NCBI RefSeq assembly: GCF_009755665.1
Contig: NZ_CP046622.1
Coordinates: 2,294,001 to 2,358,000 of the forward strand
Source of the DNA: Variovorax paradoxus
Lineage (GTDB): Bacteria > Pseudomonadota > Gammaproteobacteria > Burkholderiales > Burkholderiaceae_C
Direction of reading: 5' to 3'
DNA: 64,000 nt
Shown here: piece by piece, positions 8,362 through 15,887 of the stretch
How the letters are laid out: every line of letters begins with the position of its first letter
Numbering within the stretch: the stretch's first letter is position 1
The notes under the pieces: model-generated
Databases searched by the model: none
What the model saw: the letters and a program-made list of their open reading frames with translations, nothing else
What the model was told of the DNA's origin: nothing
Made by a program: the position numbers and the translations under genes

Positions 8362-9324
8362 ATGACGGACCTCCCATCCGTTCAGCGCAACGGCGTCGTC
8401 ATCGACCAGACCTTCGCCGAGGCCTTTCCGATGAAGGCGACGCGCATCGTCATCACGGCGCACACGCTCGAGTGGGCGCGCCATGCGGCGGTATCGGCCA
8501 CAGGGTTTGCAACCTCGGTCATCGCCTGCGGCTGCGAGGCGGGCATCGAGCGCGAGCTTGGCCCGCACGAAACACCGGACGGCCGGCCGGGCGTGAACGT
8601 GTTGATCTTCTCGATGTCGGGCAAGGAGCTTGGCAAACAGCTGGAGCGCCGTGTCGGCCAATGCGTGCTGACCTGCCCGACCACGGCCGTGTTTGCCGGC
8701 CTGCCGCGCACGGCCGGCGGCGATGTGGCGGCGCTCGGCAAGAACCTGCGCTTCTTCGGCGATGGCTGGCAGATTTCGAAGGTGATCGACGGTGTGCGCT
8801 ATTGGCGCGTGCCGGTAATGGACGGCGAATTCGTCGCGCAGGAAGACACGCCCGTGGTCAAGGCCGTGGGCGGCGGCAACTTGCTGCTGCTCGCGCGCGA
8901 CACCGACGGCGCGCTGGCGGCGGCCGAGGCGGCCGTGGCCGCGATGAAGCGGCTGCCCAACGTGGTCATGCCGTTTCCGGGCGGCGTGGTGCGCTCGGGC
9001 TCGAAGGTGGGGAGCCGCTATGCGAACCTGAACGCGTCGACCAACGATGCGTTTTGCCCGAGCCTCGTCGGGCTGGTGCCTCACAGCGAGCTGGCAAGCA
9101 ACGGTGGCGCGCACGCACAGCAGATCGGCTGCGTGATGGAGATCGTGATCGACGGCCTGACCGAAGCCGACGTGGCCGCCGCCATGCGCGTGGGCATGGA
9201 AGCGGCCATCGGCGTTGGCCCGGCCGGCGGCTTGCTGCGCATTTCGGCGGGCAACTACGGCGGCAAGCTCGGCCCGTTTCACTTTCATCTGCACGAGCTC
9301 CTCGGCGCGGGAGATGCGGCATGA
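8362..9324 (+). CDS. fhcD: Formylmethanofuran:H4MPT formyltransferase (FhcD/Ftr)
   Basis: A 320-residue protein matching Ftr/FhcD over its full length. Visible family segments are NGVVIDQTFAEAFPMKATR at the start, FFGDGWQISKVIDG in the middle and RYANLNASTNDAFCPS towards the C-terminus. It transfers the formyl group between H4MPT and methylofuran as the D subunit of the Fhc complex. I place the start at ATG 8362; an in-frame GTG at 8353 would add three residues. The last bases overlap fhcC (ATGA). The order fhcB-A-D-C differs in layout from the archaeal operons but contains all four subunits. Confidence 0.92.
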   Translation: MTDLPSVQRNGVVIDQTFAEAFPMKATRIVITAHTLEWARHAAVSATGFATSVIACGCEAGIERELGPHETPDGRPGVNVLIFSMSGKELGKQLERRVGQCVLTCPTTAVFAGLPRTAGGDVAALGKNLRFFGDGWQISKVIDGVRYWRVPVMDGEFVAQEDTPVVKAVGGGNLLLLARDTDGALAAAEAAVAAMKRLPNVVMPFPGGVVRSGSKVGSRYANLNASTNDAFCPSLVGLVPHSELASNGGAHAQQIGCVMEIVIDGLTEADVAAAMRVGMEAAIGVGPAGGLLRISAGNYGGKLGPFHFHLHELLGAGDAA

Positions 9325-10151
9325 GCGGATGGAACCTCAGGCTGCGGCAAGTGCCCGCGTTGCGCGTCGATCTGCGCGGCGTCACGCCATCTGCGCTGGC
9401 CGGACTTTCGGCCGCGCAGGTCGAACAGCTGCCCGTGGGCCATGGCAACGAGATGCTTGCGCTAGCAGAGCTGTTCAACATTGCGCCTGGCAAAGAGGAG
9501 GGCGCGCTTCGCTTCGAGGGCGACCTCGAGCGCTTCGACCGCATCGGGTGGCAGATGGACGCCGGCCGCATCCGCGTCGAAGGCCATGCCGGCCACTACG
9601 CGGGCGGCTGCATGCGTGGCGGCGAGCTGCGCATCGAAGGCCGCGCCGGCCTGCTGGTCGCTTGCGAAATGGCCGGCGGCACCATCGACGTGAAGGGCGA
9701 CGTCGGCGACTTTGCCGGCAGCACACTGCCCGGCAGCATGGACGGCATGCGCGGCGGCATCTTCGTCGTTCATGGCAACGCGGGCGAGCGTTTTGGCGAC
9801 CGCATGCGCCGCGGCACCGCGCTGGTTCATGGCGGGGCGGGCGCTTTCCTGGGGTCGCGCATGGTGGCCGGCACGATTGCCGTAGGCGGCAGTGTCGGGG
9901 CGCATGCGGGCTATGGCATGCGCCGCGGCAGCATCGTTTTTGCGGAGGCGCGGGCGGCCTTGCCAGAAGGCACCCGATCGGCGCCGACCTTCGTGCCGAA
10001 CCGCGCCGCGACGCCGGTCTTCTGGGCGCTGCTGGCGCGCGACCTTGCGCGGCACGGCGGACTCTTCAGCGACTTGCCGATGCGCCGCATCGAGCGGCAC
10101 CTGGGCGATCTTTCCGCTGACGGCAAGGGCGAACTCATCGTTTGCCTGTGA
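9321..10151 (+). CDS. fhcC: Formyltransferase/hydrolase complex subunit C (FhcC)
   Basis: A 276-residue protein with the repeating glycine-rich beta-helix pattern of FwdC and of the glutamate synthase alpha C-terminal domain (GHAGHYAGGCMRGGELRIEG, then GNAGERFGDRMRRGT and similar repeats from about residue 85 to 200). In the Fhc complex subunit C is a structural platform that also helps anchor methylofuran. The ATG overlaps the end of fhcD. The stop lies 51 bases before the Fae-like gene, so fae probably belongs to the same transcript. Confidence 0.9.
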   Translation: MSGWNLRLRQVPALRVDLRGVTPSALAGLSAAQVEQLPVGHGNEMLALAELFNIAPGKEEGALRFEGDLERFDRIGWQMDAGRIRVEGHAGHYAGGCMRGGELRIEGRAGLLVACEMAGGTIDVKGDVGDFAGSTLPGSMDGMRGGIFVVHGNAGERFGDRMRRGTALVHGGAGAFLGSRMVAGTIAVGGSVGAHAGYGMRRGSIVFAEARAALPEGTRSAPTFVPNRAATPVFWALLARDLARHGGLFSDLPMRRIERHLGDLSADGKGELIVCL

Positions 10152-10202
10152 CCTGCTTCCTCAAGCTTCTTCAAAAACCCTCCTTCCGAATTCTTCTTTC
10201 AT

Positions 10203-10736
10203 ATGACGCATCCTTATATTTTTCACGCTGGCGAAGCCACGGTTCTTGCGAGGGAAGGGCAGTTCACAGACGCCATGCCCGAAATCCTGATCGGCGCGAC
10301 CGACGGCCCGGTGGGCCATGCCTTCGCGGGCATGATGGCCCAGAGCAAGGGCCACACCGCGATGTTCGCGATTCGCGCCTGCAACCAACTCGTGCGGCCC
10401 GCGACCATCATGGTGCCCAAGGTGACGCTGAAAGATTCGGCCAACATCGACCTGTTTGGCGGGGTGGTGCAAGGTGCAACGGCCGACGCGGTGGTCGACT
10501 GCCTGATCGATGGCATCATTCCCAGGAACCTGGCCAACACGCTGTGCATCATCAGCCTGGTGTGGATCGATCCACGCTGCGCCAAGGACGAACACCTCGA
10601 CAAGAAAGACATGTACCGCACCAACTACGAAGCCACCAAGCTCGCCATCCGCCGCGCGCTGAGCAACGAGCCGTCGGTGGACGAGCTGATTGCCAACCGC
10701 CACCGCATCAAGCACGACATGGACGACTGGAGCTGA
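10203..10736 (+). CDS. fae: Formaldehyde-activating enzyme family protein (Fae-like, divergent)
   Basis: A 177-residue protein of the Fae family, which joins formaldehyde with H4MPT to give methylene-H4MPT. Family segments present are GPVGHAFAG, the MVPKVTLKD strand, DGIIPRNLA and the well-conserved TNYEATKLAIRRAL near the C-terminus. Compared with my memory of Methylobacterium Fae, the conserved catalytic His17 (in VAHIDLIIG) falls on a methionine here (DAMPEILIG), and there is a short insertion before the YEATK motif. That fits the Fae2/Fae3 paralogues rather than canonical Fae. It lies in the fhc operon, so an H4MPT-related role is likely, but a second, canonical Fae elsewhere in the genome should be expected. 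The ATG at 10203 is the only sensible start. Confidence 0.8.
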   Translation: MTHPYIFHAGEATVLAREGQFTDAMPEILIGATDGPVGHAFAGMMAQSKGHTAMFAIRACNQLVRPATIMVPKVTLKDSANIDLFGGVVQGATADAVVDCLIDGIIPRNLANTLCIISLVWIDPRCAKDEHLDKKDMYRTNYEATKLAIRRALSNEPSVDELIANRHRIKHDMDDWS

Positions 10737-10738
10737 CC

Positions 10739-12655
10739 TTGCCCGCCTTCGCGCTTCTCGACGACTGCGGGTCCACGGCCGAGCGGCCCACCAGCCGGCT
10801 GCACACCGGGTTCGTCCGCGAACACCGGTGCACCGATGCAGGCCGGCTCGACGAGGTGTGGGCGCAGGTCGATGCCGACTTGCGCCAAGGCCTGCATGCG
10901 GTGCTGCTGGCCGACTACGAATGGGGCGCCAAGCTGCTGCATGCGGGGCAGGCGCGGCTTGCTCCGGACGACGCTTCGGCATTGCGTGTGCTCATGTTCC
11001 GCGAATGCACCAGGCTCTCGGCCGACGAGGTGGGCGCCTGGCTGGCAAGGCTCGAACAGCGCGAGGCCGGCGAGTCGCATCCACCCGGCCAGCCGCAGCC
11101 CGCCGGCGTGATGGACCTGCACCCCAGCATCGATGAAGCCGCGTTCACGGAGGCCATTGCACGCATTCACGAGGCCATTGCCGCGGGCGAGACCTACCAG
11201 GTCAACTTCACCTACCGGCTGCATGGCCGAAGCTACGGCTTGCCTGTGGCCCTGTACCGGCGGCTGCGTGAGCGGCAGCCCGTGGCCTATGGCGCGCTGA
11301 TCGCCTTGCCCGAGGGCATGGGCAAGGCCGGCGAGAGCGATGCGACCCACGTGCTCTCCTGCTCGCCCGAACTCTTCTTGCGCCATGACCGAGGCGTGCT
11401 CACCGCGCGCCCCATGAAAGGCACCGCCGCGCGCGCCGATGCGCCCGAAGGCGACAGCGAAATGGCGCGCCTGCTCTCGGTCGACACCAAGAACCGCGCC
11501 GAGAACGTGATGATCGTCGACCTGCTGCGCAACGACATCGGCCGCGTGGCGGAGGTCGGCTCGGTCAAGGTGCCCACGCTCTTTGCCGTCGAGCCCTACG
11601 CCACGGTGTTCCAGATGACATCGACTGTTCAGGCAAGGCTGCGTGCGAACGTCGGCATGCCCGAGCTGCTGCGCGCGGTGTTTCCCTGCGGTTCCATCAC
11701 CGGCGCGCCCAAGCACCGCACCATGGAATGGATTGCGGAGCTCGAGAGCACGCCGCGCGGCCTTTACTGCGGCGCCATCGGCTGGATCGATGCGCCGGGG
11801 CAGGGCGCGTCGATCGGCGACTTCTGCCTGTCGGTGGCCATTCGCACACTCACGCTCGGCGAGGAAGCCGAAGGCCTGCGGCCTCTGCGCCTGGGTGTCG
11901 GCGCGGGCATCGTGCAAGACAGCATCGCGGCCGACGAGTTCGAAGAGTGTTTGCTAAAGGCGCGCTTTCTCACCGCGCTCGACCCCGGCTTCGAGCTCTT
12001 CGAAACCATGCTGGTCACGCCGGGCGAAGGCATCCGCTACCTGGACCGTCACCTGGGCCGGCTGGCGGGCAGTGCACGCGCGCTGGGATTCAAGTTCAGC
12101 CGCGATGCCGCGATAGAGGCGCTGCGCGATGCGCTGCCTGCGCTTTCGCCCAACCAGCCTTCGCGTTTGCGCCTCGCGCTCGCGCACGGCGGGCGCATCG
12201 GCATCACGCACTCGCCATTGCCGCCTCTGCCTCCCGGTGCGGTAAAGCTCGTTATCGCCGACCAGCGGCTGCCCAACGCCAACCCGCTGGGCGCCTTCAA
12301 GACGACCGTGCGCCAGCACTACGACGCCGGTGTACGCGCCGCCGAACGCGCCGGCGCGTTCGACAGCATTTTCTTCACGGAAGACGGCCGGCTCGTCGAA
12401 GGCGGGCGCAGCACGCTCTTCGCACGCATCGACGGGCGCTGGTGGACGCCGCCCGTTTCCGACGGCGCACTGCCCGGTGTGATGCGCGGCGTGCTCATCG
12501 AAGACTCCATCTGGGAAGCCGCGGAACGCAGCCTGTATCTGCAAGATCTGAAGGCGGCGCAGAAGCTCGTGGTGTGCAACGCTCTGCGCGGCGTGCTGCC
12601 GGCGCAGCTGCTCATGCAAGCCGAGCGCCAGCCGCACGAGGCTTCGGCCGCCTAA
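10739..12655 (+). CDS. pabBC: Aminodeoxychorismate synthase component I fused to aminodeoxychorismate lyase (PabB-PabC)
   Basis: A 638-residue bifunctional protein. Residues about 1-415 are PabB (anthranilate-synthase component I family): CSPELFLRHD, RPMKGTAAR, IVDLLRNDIGRVAEVG, FPCGSITGAPKHRTMEWI and GAGIVQDSIAADEFEE. Residues about 418-638 are PabC, a class IV PLP enzyme: FELFETMLV, LGAFKTTVRQHYDAG with the probable PLP lysine, and FTEDGRLVEGGRSTLFARI. The fusion would convert chorismate and ammonia to p-aminobenzoate, needed for both folate and H4MPT. The start is assigned to TTG 10739, two bases after the Fae-like stop, because the family N-terminus (FALLDDC) begins there. Position at the end of the fhc-fae run suggests coordination with H4MPT supply. 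Confidence 0.88.
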   Translation: MPAFALLDDCGSTAERPTSRLHTGFVREHRCTDAGRLDEVWAQVDADLRQGLHAVLLADYEWGAKLLHAGQARLAPDDASALRVLMFRECTRLSADEVGAWLARLEQREAGESHPPGQPQPAGVMDLHPSIDEAAFTEAIARIHEAIAAGETYQVNFTYRLHGRSYGLPVALYRRLRERQPVAYGALIALPEGMGKAGESDATHVLSCSPELFLRHDRGVLTARPMKGTAARADAPEGDSEMARLLSVDTKNRAENVMIVDLLRNDIGRVAEVGSVKVPTLFAVEPYATVFQMTSTVQARLRANVGMPELLRAVFPCGSITGAPKHRTMEWIAELESTPRGLYCGAIGWIDAPGQGASIGDFCLSVAIRTLTLGEEAEGLRPLRLGVGAGIVQDSIAADEFEECLLKARFLTALDPGFELFETMLVTPGEGIRYLDRHLGRLAGSARALGFKFSRDAAIEALRDALPALSPNQPSRLRLALAHGGRIGITHSPLPPLPPGAVKLVIADQRLPNANPLGAFKTTVRQHYDAGVRAAERAGAFDSIFFTEDGRLVEGGRSTLFARIDGRWWTPPVSDGALPGVMRGVLIEDSIWEAAERSLYLQDLKAAQKLVVCNALRGVLPAQLLMQAERQPHEASAA

Positions 12656-12702
12656 CGCAGCAGGGCAGTAAGCGGCCCCGCACGCACGCATGCAGGCATG
12701 CA

Positions 12703-13359
12703 ATGAAACTGGCGCTCTTCGACCTCGATCACACGCTGATTCCGTTCGACAGCGGCATGGCCTGGACGCGATTCCTGGTTGGGCGAGGCGTGCTGCCGGC
12801 GGATGCCGAAATGGTGTACCTCGGCTACTGCCAGCAATACGTGGACGGCACGCTCGACATCCGCGAACTGCACCGCGTGAGCGTTGCGCCGCTGGCAAGC
12901 TTCGGCATGGCGATGCTGCGAAAGTGGGCGGCCGAGTTCGAAGCCGAGATCGAGCCTCGGGTCCCCGACCAGATGCGTGCGCTGGTGCGCAAGCACCAGG
13001 AGGCCGGCCACCTCTGCGCCATCGTGACCGCCACCACCCGTTTCATCGCCGAGCCCTTCGGCCGGGTGTTCGGCGTTGCCGACGTGCTGGCCACGCGCTC
13101 GCTCGTGATCGACGACACGCTTGACGGCGGCATCGACGGCGATCCATGCTTCGGCGTTCACAAGCTGGCGCATGTGAACGAATGGCTTGCGCTGCGCGGC
13201 ACGCGACTCGATGCGCTGGAGCAGTCGTGGTTCTATTCGGATTCGGCTAGCGACTTGCCGTTGCTGGAAGCCGTGTCGGATCCTGTGGCAGTGGCGCCGG
13301 ACGAGCGCTTGCGTGCGCGGGTGCTGAAAGCAGGCTGGCCGGTTCTCGAGCGCAGCTGA
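12703..13359 (+). CDS. HAD-family phosphatase, SerB-like (HAD-IB)
   Basis: A 218-residue haloacid-dehalogenase-type hydrolase. Motif I is LALFDLDHTLIPFDSG (nucleophile and acid Asp pair), motif II CAIVTATTRFIAEPF, and motif IV FYSDSASDLPLLEAV with the metal-binding aspartates. The helical cap between motifs I and II places it in the HAD-IB group with SerB and related histidinol-/phosphoserine-phosphatases. The substrate cannot be told from sequence. It follows pabBC by 47 bases on the same strand and may be cotranscribed, but such genes are common in Burkholderiales next to unrelated partners. Confidence 0.8.
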   Translation: MKLALFDLDHTLIPFDSGMAWTRFLVGRGVLPADAEMVYLGYCQQYVDGTLDIRELHRVSVAPLASFGMAMLRKWAAEFEAEIEPRVPDQMRALVRKHQEAGHLCAIVTATTRFIAEPFGRVFGVADVLATRSLVIDDTLDGGIDGDPCFGVHKLAHVNEWLALRGTRLDALEQSWFYSDSASDLPLLEAVSDPVAVAPDERLRARVLKAGWPVLERS

Positions 13360-13758
13360 CGCGAAGAAGAACCGGGCCGAGATCCGTCAGCAGGGATTGG
13401 CTCGATAACTCTGGGACGGAGCTGACCGATCGGCTGGGTGAACGGCCGGAACAAGGGCAGCTTTCAATACCAGGCGAACCTCACATCCGGGTCGATAGCC
13501 AACAGCGGGAGGTGGCTGGATAGCGCCGGGCGGTGCCGGACTCATCGGGATTGGAAACTTACTCTCGCCGATGAAAGTTTGATCGTGATCGTGAAATCTA
13601 TCCGCGCAACGTAGCTCGTGGGTCGGTACTGAGATCGAGCAACCTCTTCTCGGGTGCTAGGCTTAATCGTCACACATTCGGCAGAAGCGGTTGCCCAGCT
13701 TTGAATACCCTGGAATCCCGCCTGAGCCTTCGCGCCTTCGGACAGAGAGGAAAAAACT
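13360..13758. other. Non-coding boundary region ahead of the effector/immunity array
   Basis: No intact gene is visible in these 399 bases. Plus-strand frames between about 13370 and 13530 give protein-like but interrupted stretches (for example KKNRAEIRQQG, then in another frame DNSGTELTDRLGERPEQG, ending at a TAG), so a decayed gene end is possible. At 13691-13716 the sequence TGCCCAGCTTTGAATACCC nearly repeats the 3' part of the third immunity-like gene (about 15786-15810), apart from one extra T. The last bases hold the ribosome-binding site (GAGAGG) of the first immunity-like copy. The array's promoter should lie here, but I cannot point to it. Confidence 0.5.
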
Positions 13759-14198
13759 ATGCGAATCAGCCCCGAACTGCAAGCCAGGATTGACGCGCTG
13801 CCCGATCCCGCGCTGAGAGCCAGGATATTGAAATCTCTTGACAGCCCGAGGGACCACGGGCATCCGACGACGACATTTTTGAGGTCATCGTCACCGGCTA
13901 TCAGATGGCCGCAGAACAACAGGCCCGCATGAGAAAGTGGCAGGAAAGCGAAGTCATCGCCTTCATCGAATACTTCAAGGCGCAGGCGCCTGACCTCTAT
14001 GTCAAGTACCTCCAGCATGAAATTGAGTTGCGCGACAAGAAGTTGCGCGGCGTTGATGAGGATGAACTCTGGTTCGATGGGGATCTATGGTGGGATATCA
14101 AAAGATTGGCATACAAGCGGATGCCCGAGCTGGAAGCTCTGGACGCCTCGGAACTGGTAAGCGCCGCGTGCCGCTACGCCAAGGCCCACTTGATCTGA
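13759..14198 (+). pseudogene. First immunity-like gene copy, broken by a one-base deletion
   Basis: The start (MRISPELQARIDALPDPAL) is the same as in the third copy. Around 13847-13857 the sequence reads GAGGGACCACGGGC where copy 3 has GAGGGAGCACCGGGC; the missing base shifts the frame and brings a TGA at about 13930. The original frame then resumes in a different phase and runs to TGA 14196-14198 with the full conserved remainder (MAAEQQARMRKWQESEVIAFIEY through AKAHLI). As written, only about 57 residues or a late-start 97-residue C-terminal piece could be made. The unbroken remainder suggests the deletion is recent. A sequencing error is possible. Confidence 0.8.
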
Positions 14199-14213
14199 CC
14201 GAGGAGCACCGCC

Positions 14214-14540
14214 ATGAACCAAGGCTACCTTCTCGCCGACACCAACAGCTTGGTCTACGCCCATCGCATAGGTGGCACACAGCTGCTTGATATCTACTAT
14301 GACTTGGCAAGCAAAGAACATCGCCTGCTCGCCATCACAACCGTCGTCAAACGGGAAATCAAAGAGGCTCCCCGGGGCTCCGAACTCCTGAAGTACATCG
14401 ACGAGAGGCACATCCCGATCATCCCTGCGCCCGAAACTGAACAAAGCCTGCGCGCGGGCGCCGCCAGCAAAAACGCCGGCGAACACTCCATGACCGAAGT
14501 GGCTGCCCGGGAGCATGCCCAGGCCCGGTTGATGCAATAG
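14214..14540 (+). CDS. Truncated PIN-domain-like fragment (first copy)
   Basis: An open frame of 108 residues that matches the first 104 residues of the 878-residue effector at 15888, including the putative PIN acids D9 and E48 and the GEHSMTEVA motif. It stops with a short unrelated tail (RLMQ) before the last acidic motif (WSDD) and lacks the secretion region. It starts at an ATG 15 bases after the first immunity-like copy, with the same GAGGAG ribosome-binding site. Without the final aspartates it is unlikely to be an active nuclease. It may be a relic, a decoy that binds immunity protein, or a donor for recombination. Expression is unknown. Confidence 0.7.
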   Translation: MNQGYLLADTNSLVYAHRIGGTQLLDIYYDLASKEHRLLAITTVVKREIKEAPRGSELLKYIDERHIPIIPAPETEQSLRAGAASKNAGEHSMTEVAAREHAQARLMQ

Positions 14541-14590
14541 CGCCGTACTTCAAACCTGAAATGGCCACCCACAAAACAGAGAGGAAAAAC

Positions 14591-15025
14591 ATGCCCATCA
14601 GCCCCGAACTGCAAGCCAGGATCGATGCGCTTCAAGATCCAAACCTGAGAGCTTCAATTCTCAAATCTCTGGCTCTATCAAGAGAGCCGGGGATATCCGA
14701 CGAAGATATTTTTGACATCAGCGTCACTGGCTACGAAATGGCTGCAGAACAACAGGCCCGTTTGCGGAGATGGCAGGAAAACGAAGTCATCGAGTTCATC
14801 GAATACTTCAAGGCACAAGCGCCTGACCTCTATGTCAAGTACATCCAGCATGAAAAAGAGTTGCGTCAAAAAGAGCTGAACGGCGCTGATGAGGTCTTGT
14901 TTGACATGGATTTATGGTGGGATATCAAAAGATTGGCATACAAGCGGATGCCCGATCTGGAAGCTCTGGACGCTTCGGAACTGGTAAGCGCCGCGTGCCG
15001 TTACGCCAAGGCCCACTTGATCTGA
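14591..15025 (+). CDS. Putative immunity protein, second copy (intact)
   Basis: A 144-residue acidic protein beginning MPISPELQARIDALQD and ending AACRYAKAHLI. It is clearly homologous to the third copy over its whole length, with the block AAEQQAR-R-WQE-EVI-FIEY and a tryptophan pair before the C-terminal helices; most differences cluster at residues 20-45 and 95-125. No signal peptide, membrane segment or DNA-binding motif is evident, so a cytoplasmic protein-binding role is likely. I do not recognise a named family. The immunity call rests on its tight coupling (15 bases) to a PIN-like gene in every copy, and on the known layout in which XVIPCD effectors follow their inhibitor gene. Confidence 0.65.
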   Translation: MPISPELQARIDALQDPNLRASILKSLALSREPGISDEDIFDISVTGYEMAAEQQARLRRWQENEVIEFIEYFKAQAPDLYVKYIQHEKELRQKELNGADEVLFDMDLWWDIKRLAYKRMPDLEALDASELVSAACRYAKAHLI

Positions 15026-15040
15026 CCGAGGAGCACCGCC

Positions 15041-15370
15041 ATGAACCAAGGCTACCTTCTCGCCGACACCAACAGCTTGGTCTACGCCCATCACACAGGT
15101 GGCACACAGCTGCTCGATATCTACTATGACTTGGCAAGCAAAGAACATCGCCTGCTCGCCATCGCAGAAACCGTGCGGAAGGAAATCAAGCCAGGCCCTC
15201 GTGGCTCGGAACTCCTGAAGTAGATCTCTGATAGACACCGTCCCGTTATCCCCACACCGCAAACCGAGCAACAACTCGATGCAGGCCGCCTCCCTCGAAA
15301 AAACGCCGTCGAACACGCCATGACCGAAGTGGCCACCCGGGAGCATGCCCAGGCCCCGTTGATGCAATAG
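15041..15370 (+). pseudogene. Truncated PIN-domain-like fragment (second copy) with a nonsense codon
   Basis: Homologous to the first PIN fragment and to the effector N-terminus. The frame opens MNQGYLLADTNSLVYAHHTGG and is stopped by TAG at 15221-15223 (AAGTAGATCTCTG, where the effector gene has AAGTACATCTCTG). Beyond the stop the frame continues with recognisable sequence to the shared end GTTGATGCAATAG at 15370. So this copy has both the common 3' truncation and an internal stop, and would give only a 60-residue peptide lacking the E91 and WSDD parts of the PIN site. Confidence 0.8.
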
Positions 15371-15422
15371 CGCCGTACTTCAAACCTGAAATCGCCACCC
15401 ATAAAACAGAGAGGAAAAAACC

Positions 15423-15872
15423 ATGCGAATCAGCCCCGAACTGCAAGCCAGGATTGACGCGCTGCCCGATCTCGCGCTGAGAGCCAGGATATTTAAATCT
15501 CTTGACAGCCCGAGGGAGCACCGGGCATCCGACGACGACATTTTTGAGGTCATCGTCACCGGCTATCAGATGGCCGCAGAACAACAGGCCCGCATGAGAA
15601 AGTGGCAGGAAAGCGAAGTCATCGCCTTCATCGAATACATCAAGGCGCAGGCGCCTGACCTCTATGCCAAGTACCTCCAGCATGAAAAGGAATTGCGCCA
15701 AAAAGAGTTGGATGACGTGGATGAAGACGACCGCTGGTTCGATCCCGATATCTGGTGGGACATGAAAGCATTGACGAAAATATGGATGCCCAGCTTGAAT
15801 ACCCTGGATTCCATGGACGCCTCAGAACTGGTTAGTGGCGTGCGCGACTACGCCCAAGCCCACTTGATCTGA
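15423..15872 (+). CDS. Putative immunity protein, third copy, cognate to the PIN-XVIPCD effector
   Basis: A 149-residue, strongly acidic, probably helical cytoplasmic protein (MRISPELQARIDALPD..., with a DDVDEDDRWFDPDIWWD stretch near residue 110). It lies 15 bases upstream of the only full-length effector gene, whose ribosome-binding site (GAGGAG) follows its stop codon. The first half is almost identical to copy 1; the C-terminal 40 residues differ from copies 1 and 2 (LTKIWMPSLNTLDSM insertion), which may tune specificity. No known domain is recognised. The role as inhibitor of the PIN nuclease is inferred from position and from the acidic character expected of a nuclease-binding protein. 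Confidence 0.7.
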   Translation: MRISPELQARIDALPDLALRARIFKSLDSPREHRASDDDIFEVIVTGYQMAAEQQARMRKWQESEVIAFIEYIKAQAPDLYAKYLQHEKELRQKELDDVDEDDRWFDPDIWWDMKALTKIWMPSLNTLDSMDASELVSGVRDYAQAHLI

Positions 15873-15887
15873 CCGAGGAGCACCGCC

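Noticed and set aside
9580..9940. Glycine-rich repeats in fhcC as a DNA repeat element
   Set aside because: They are the beta-helix repeats of the protein family, not duplicated DNA.
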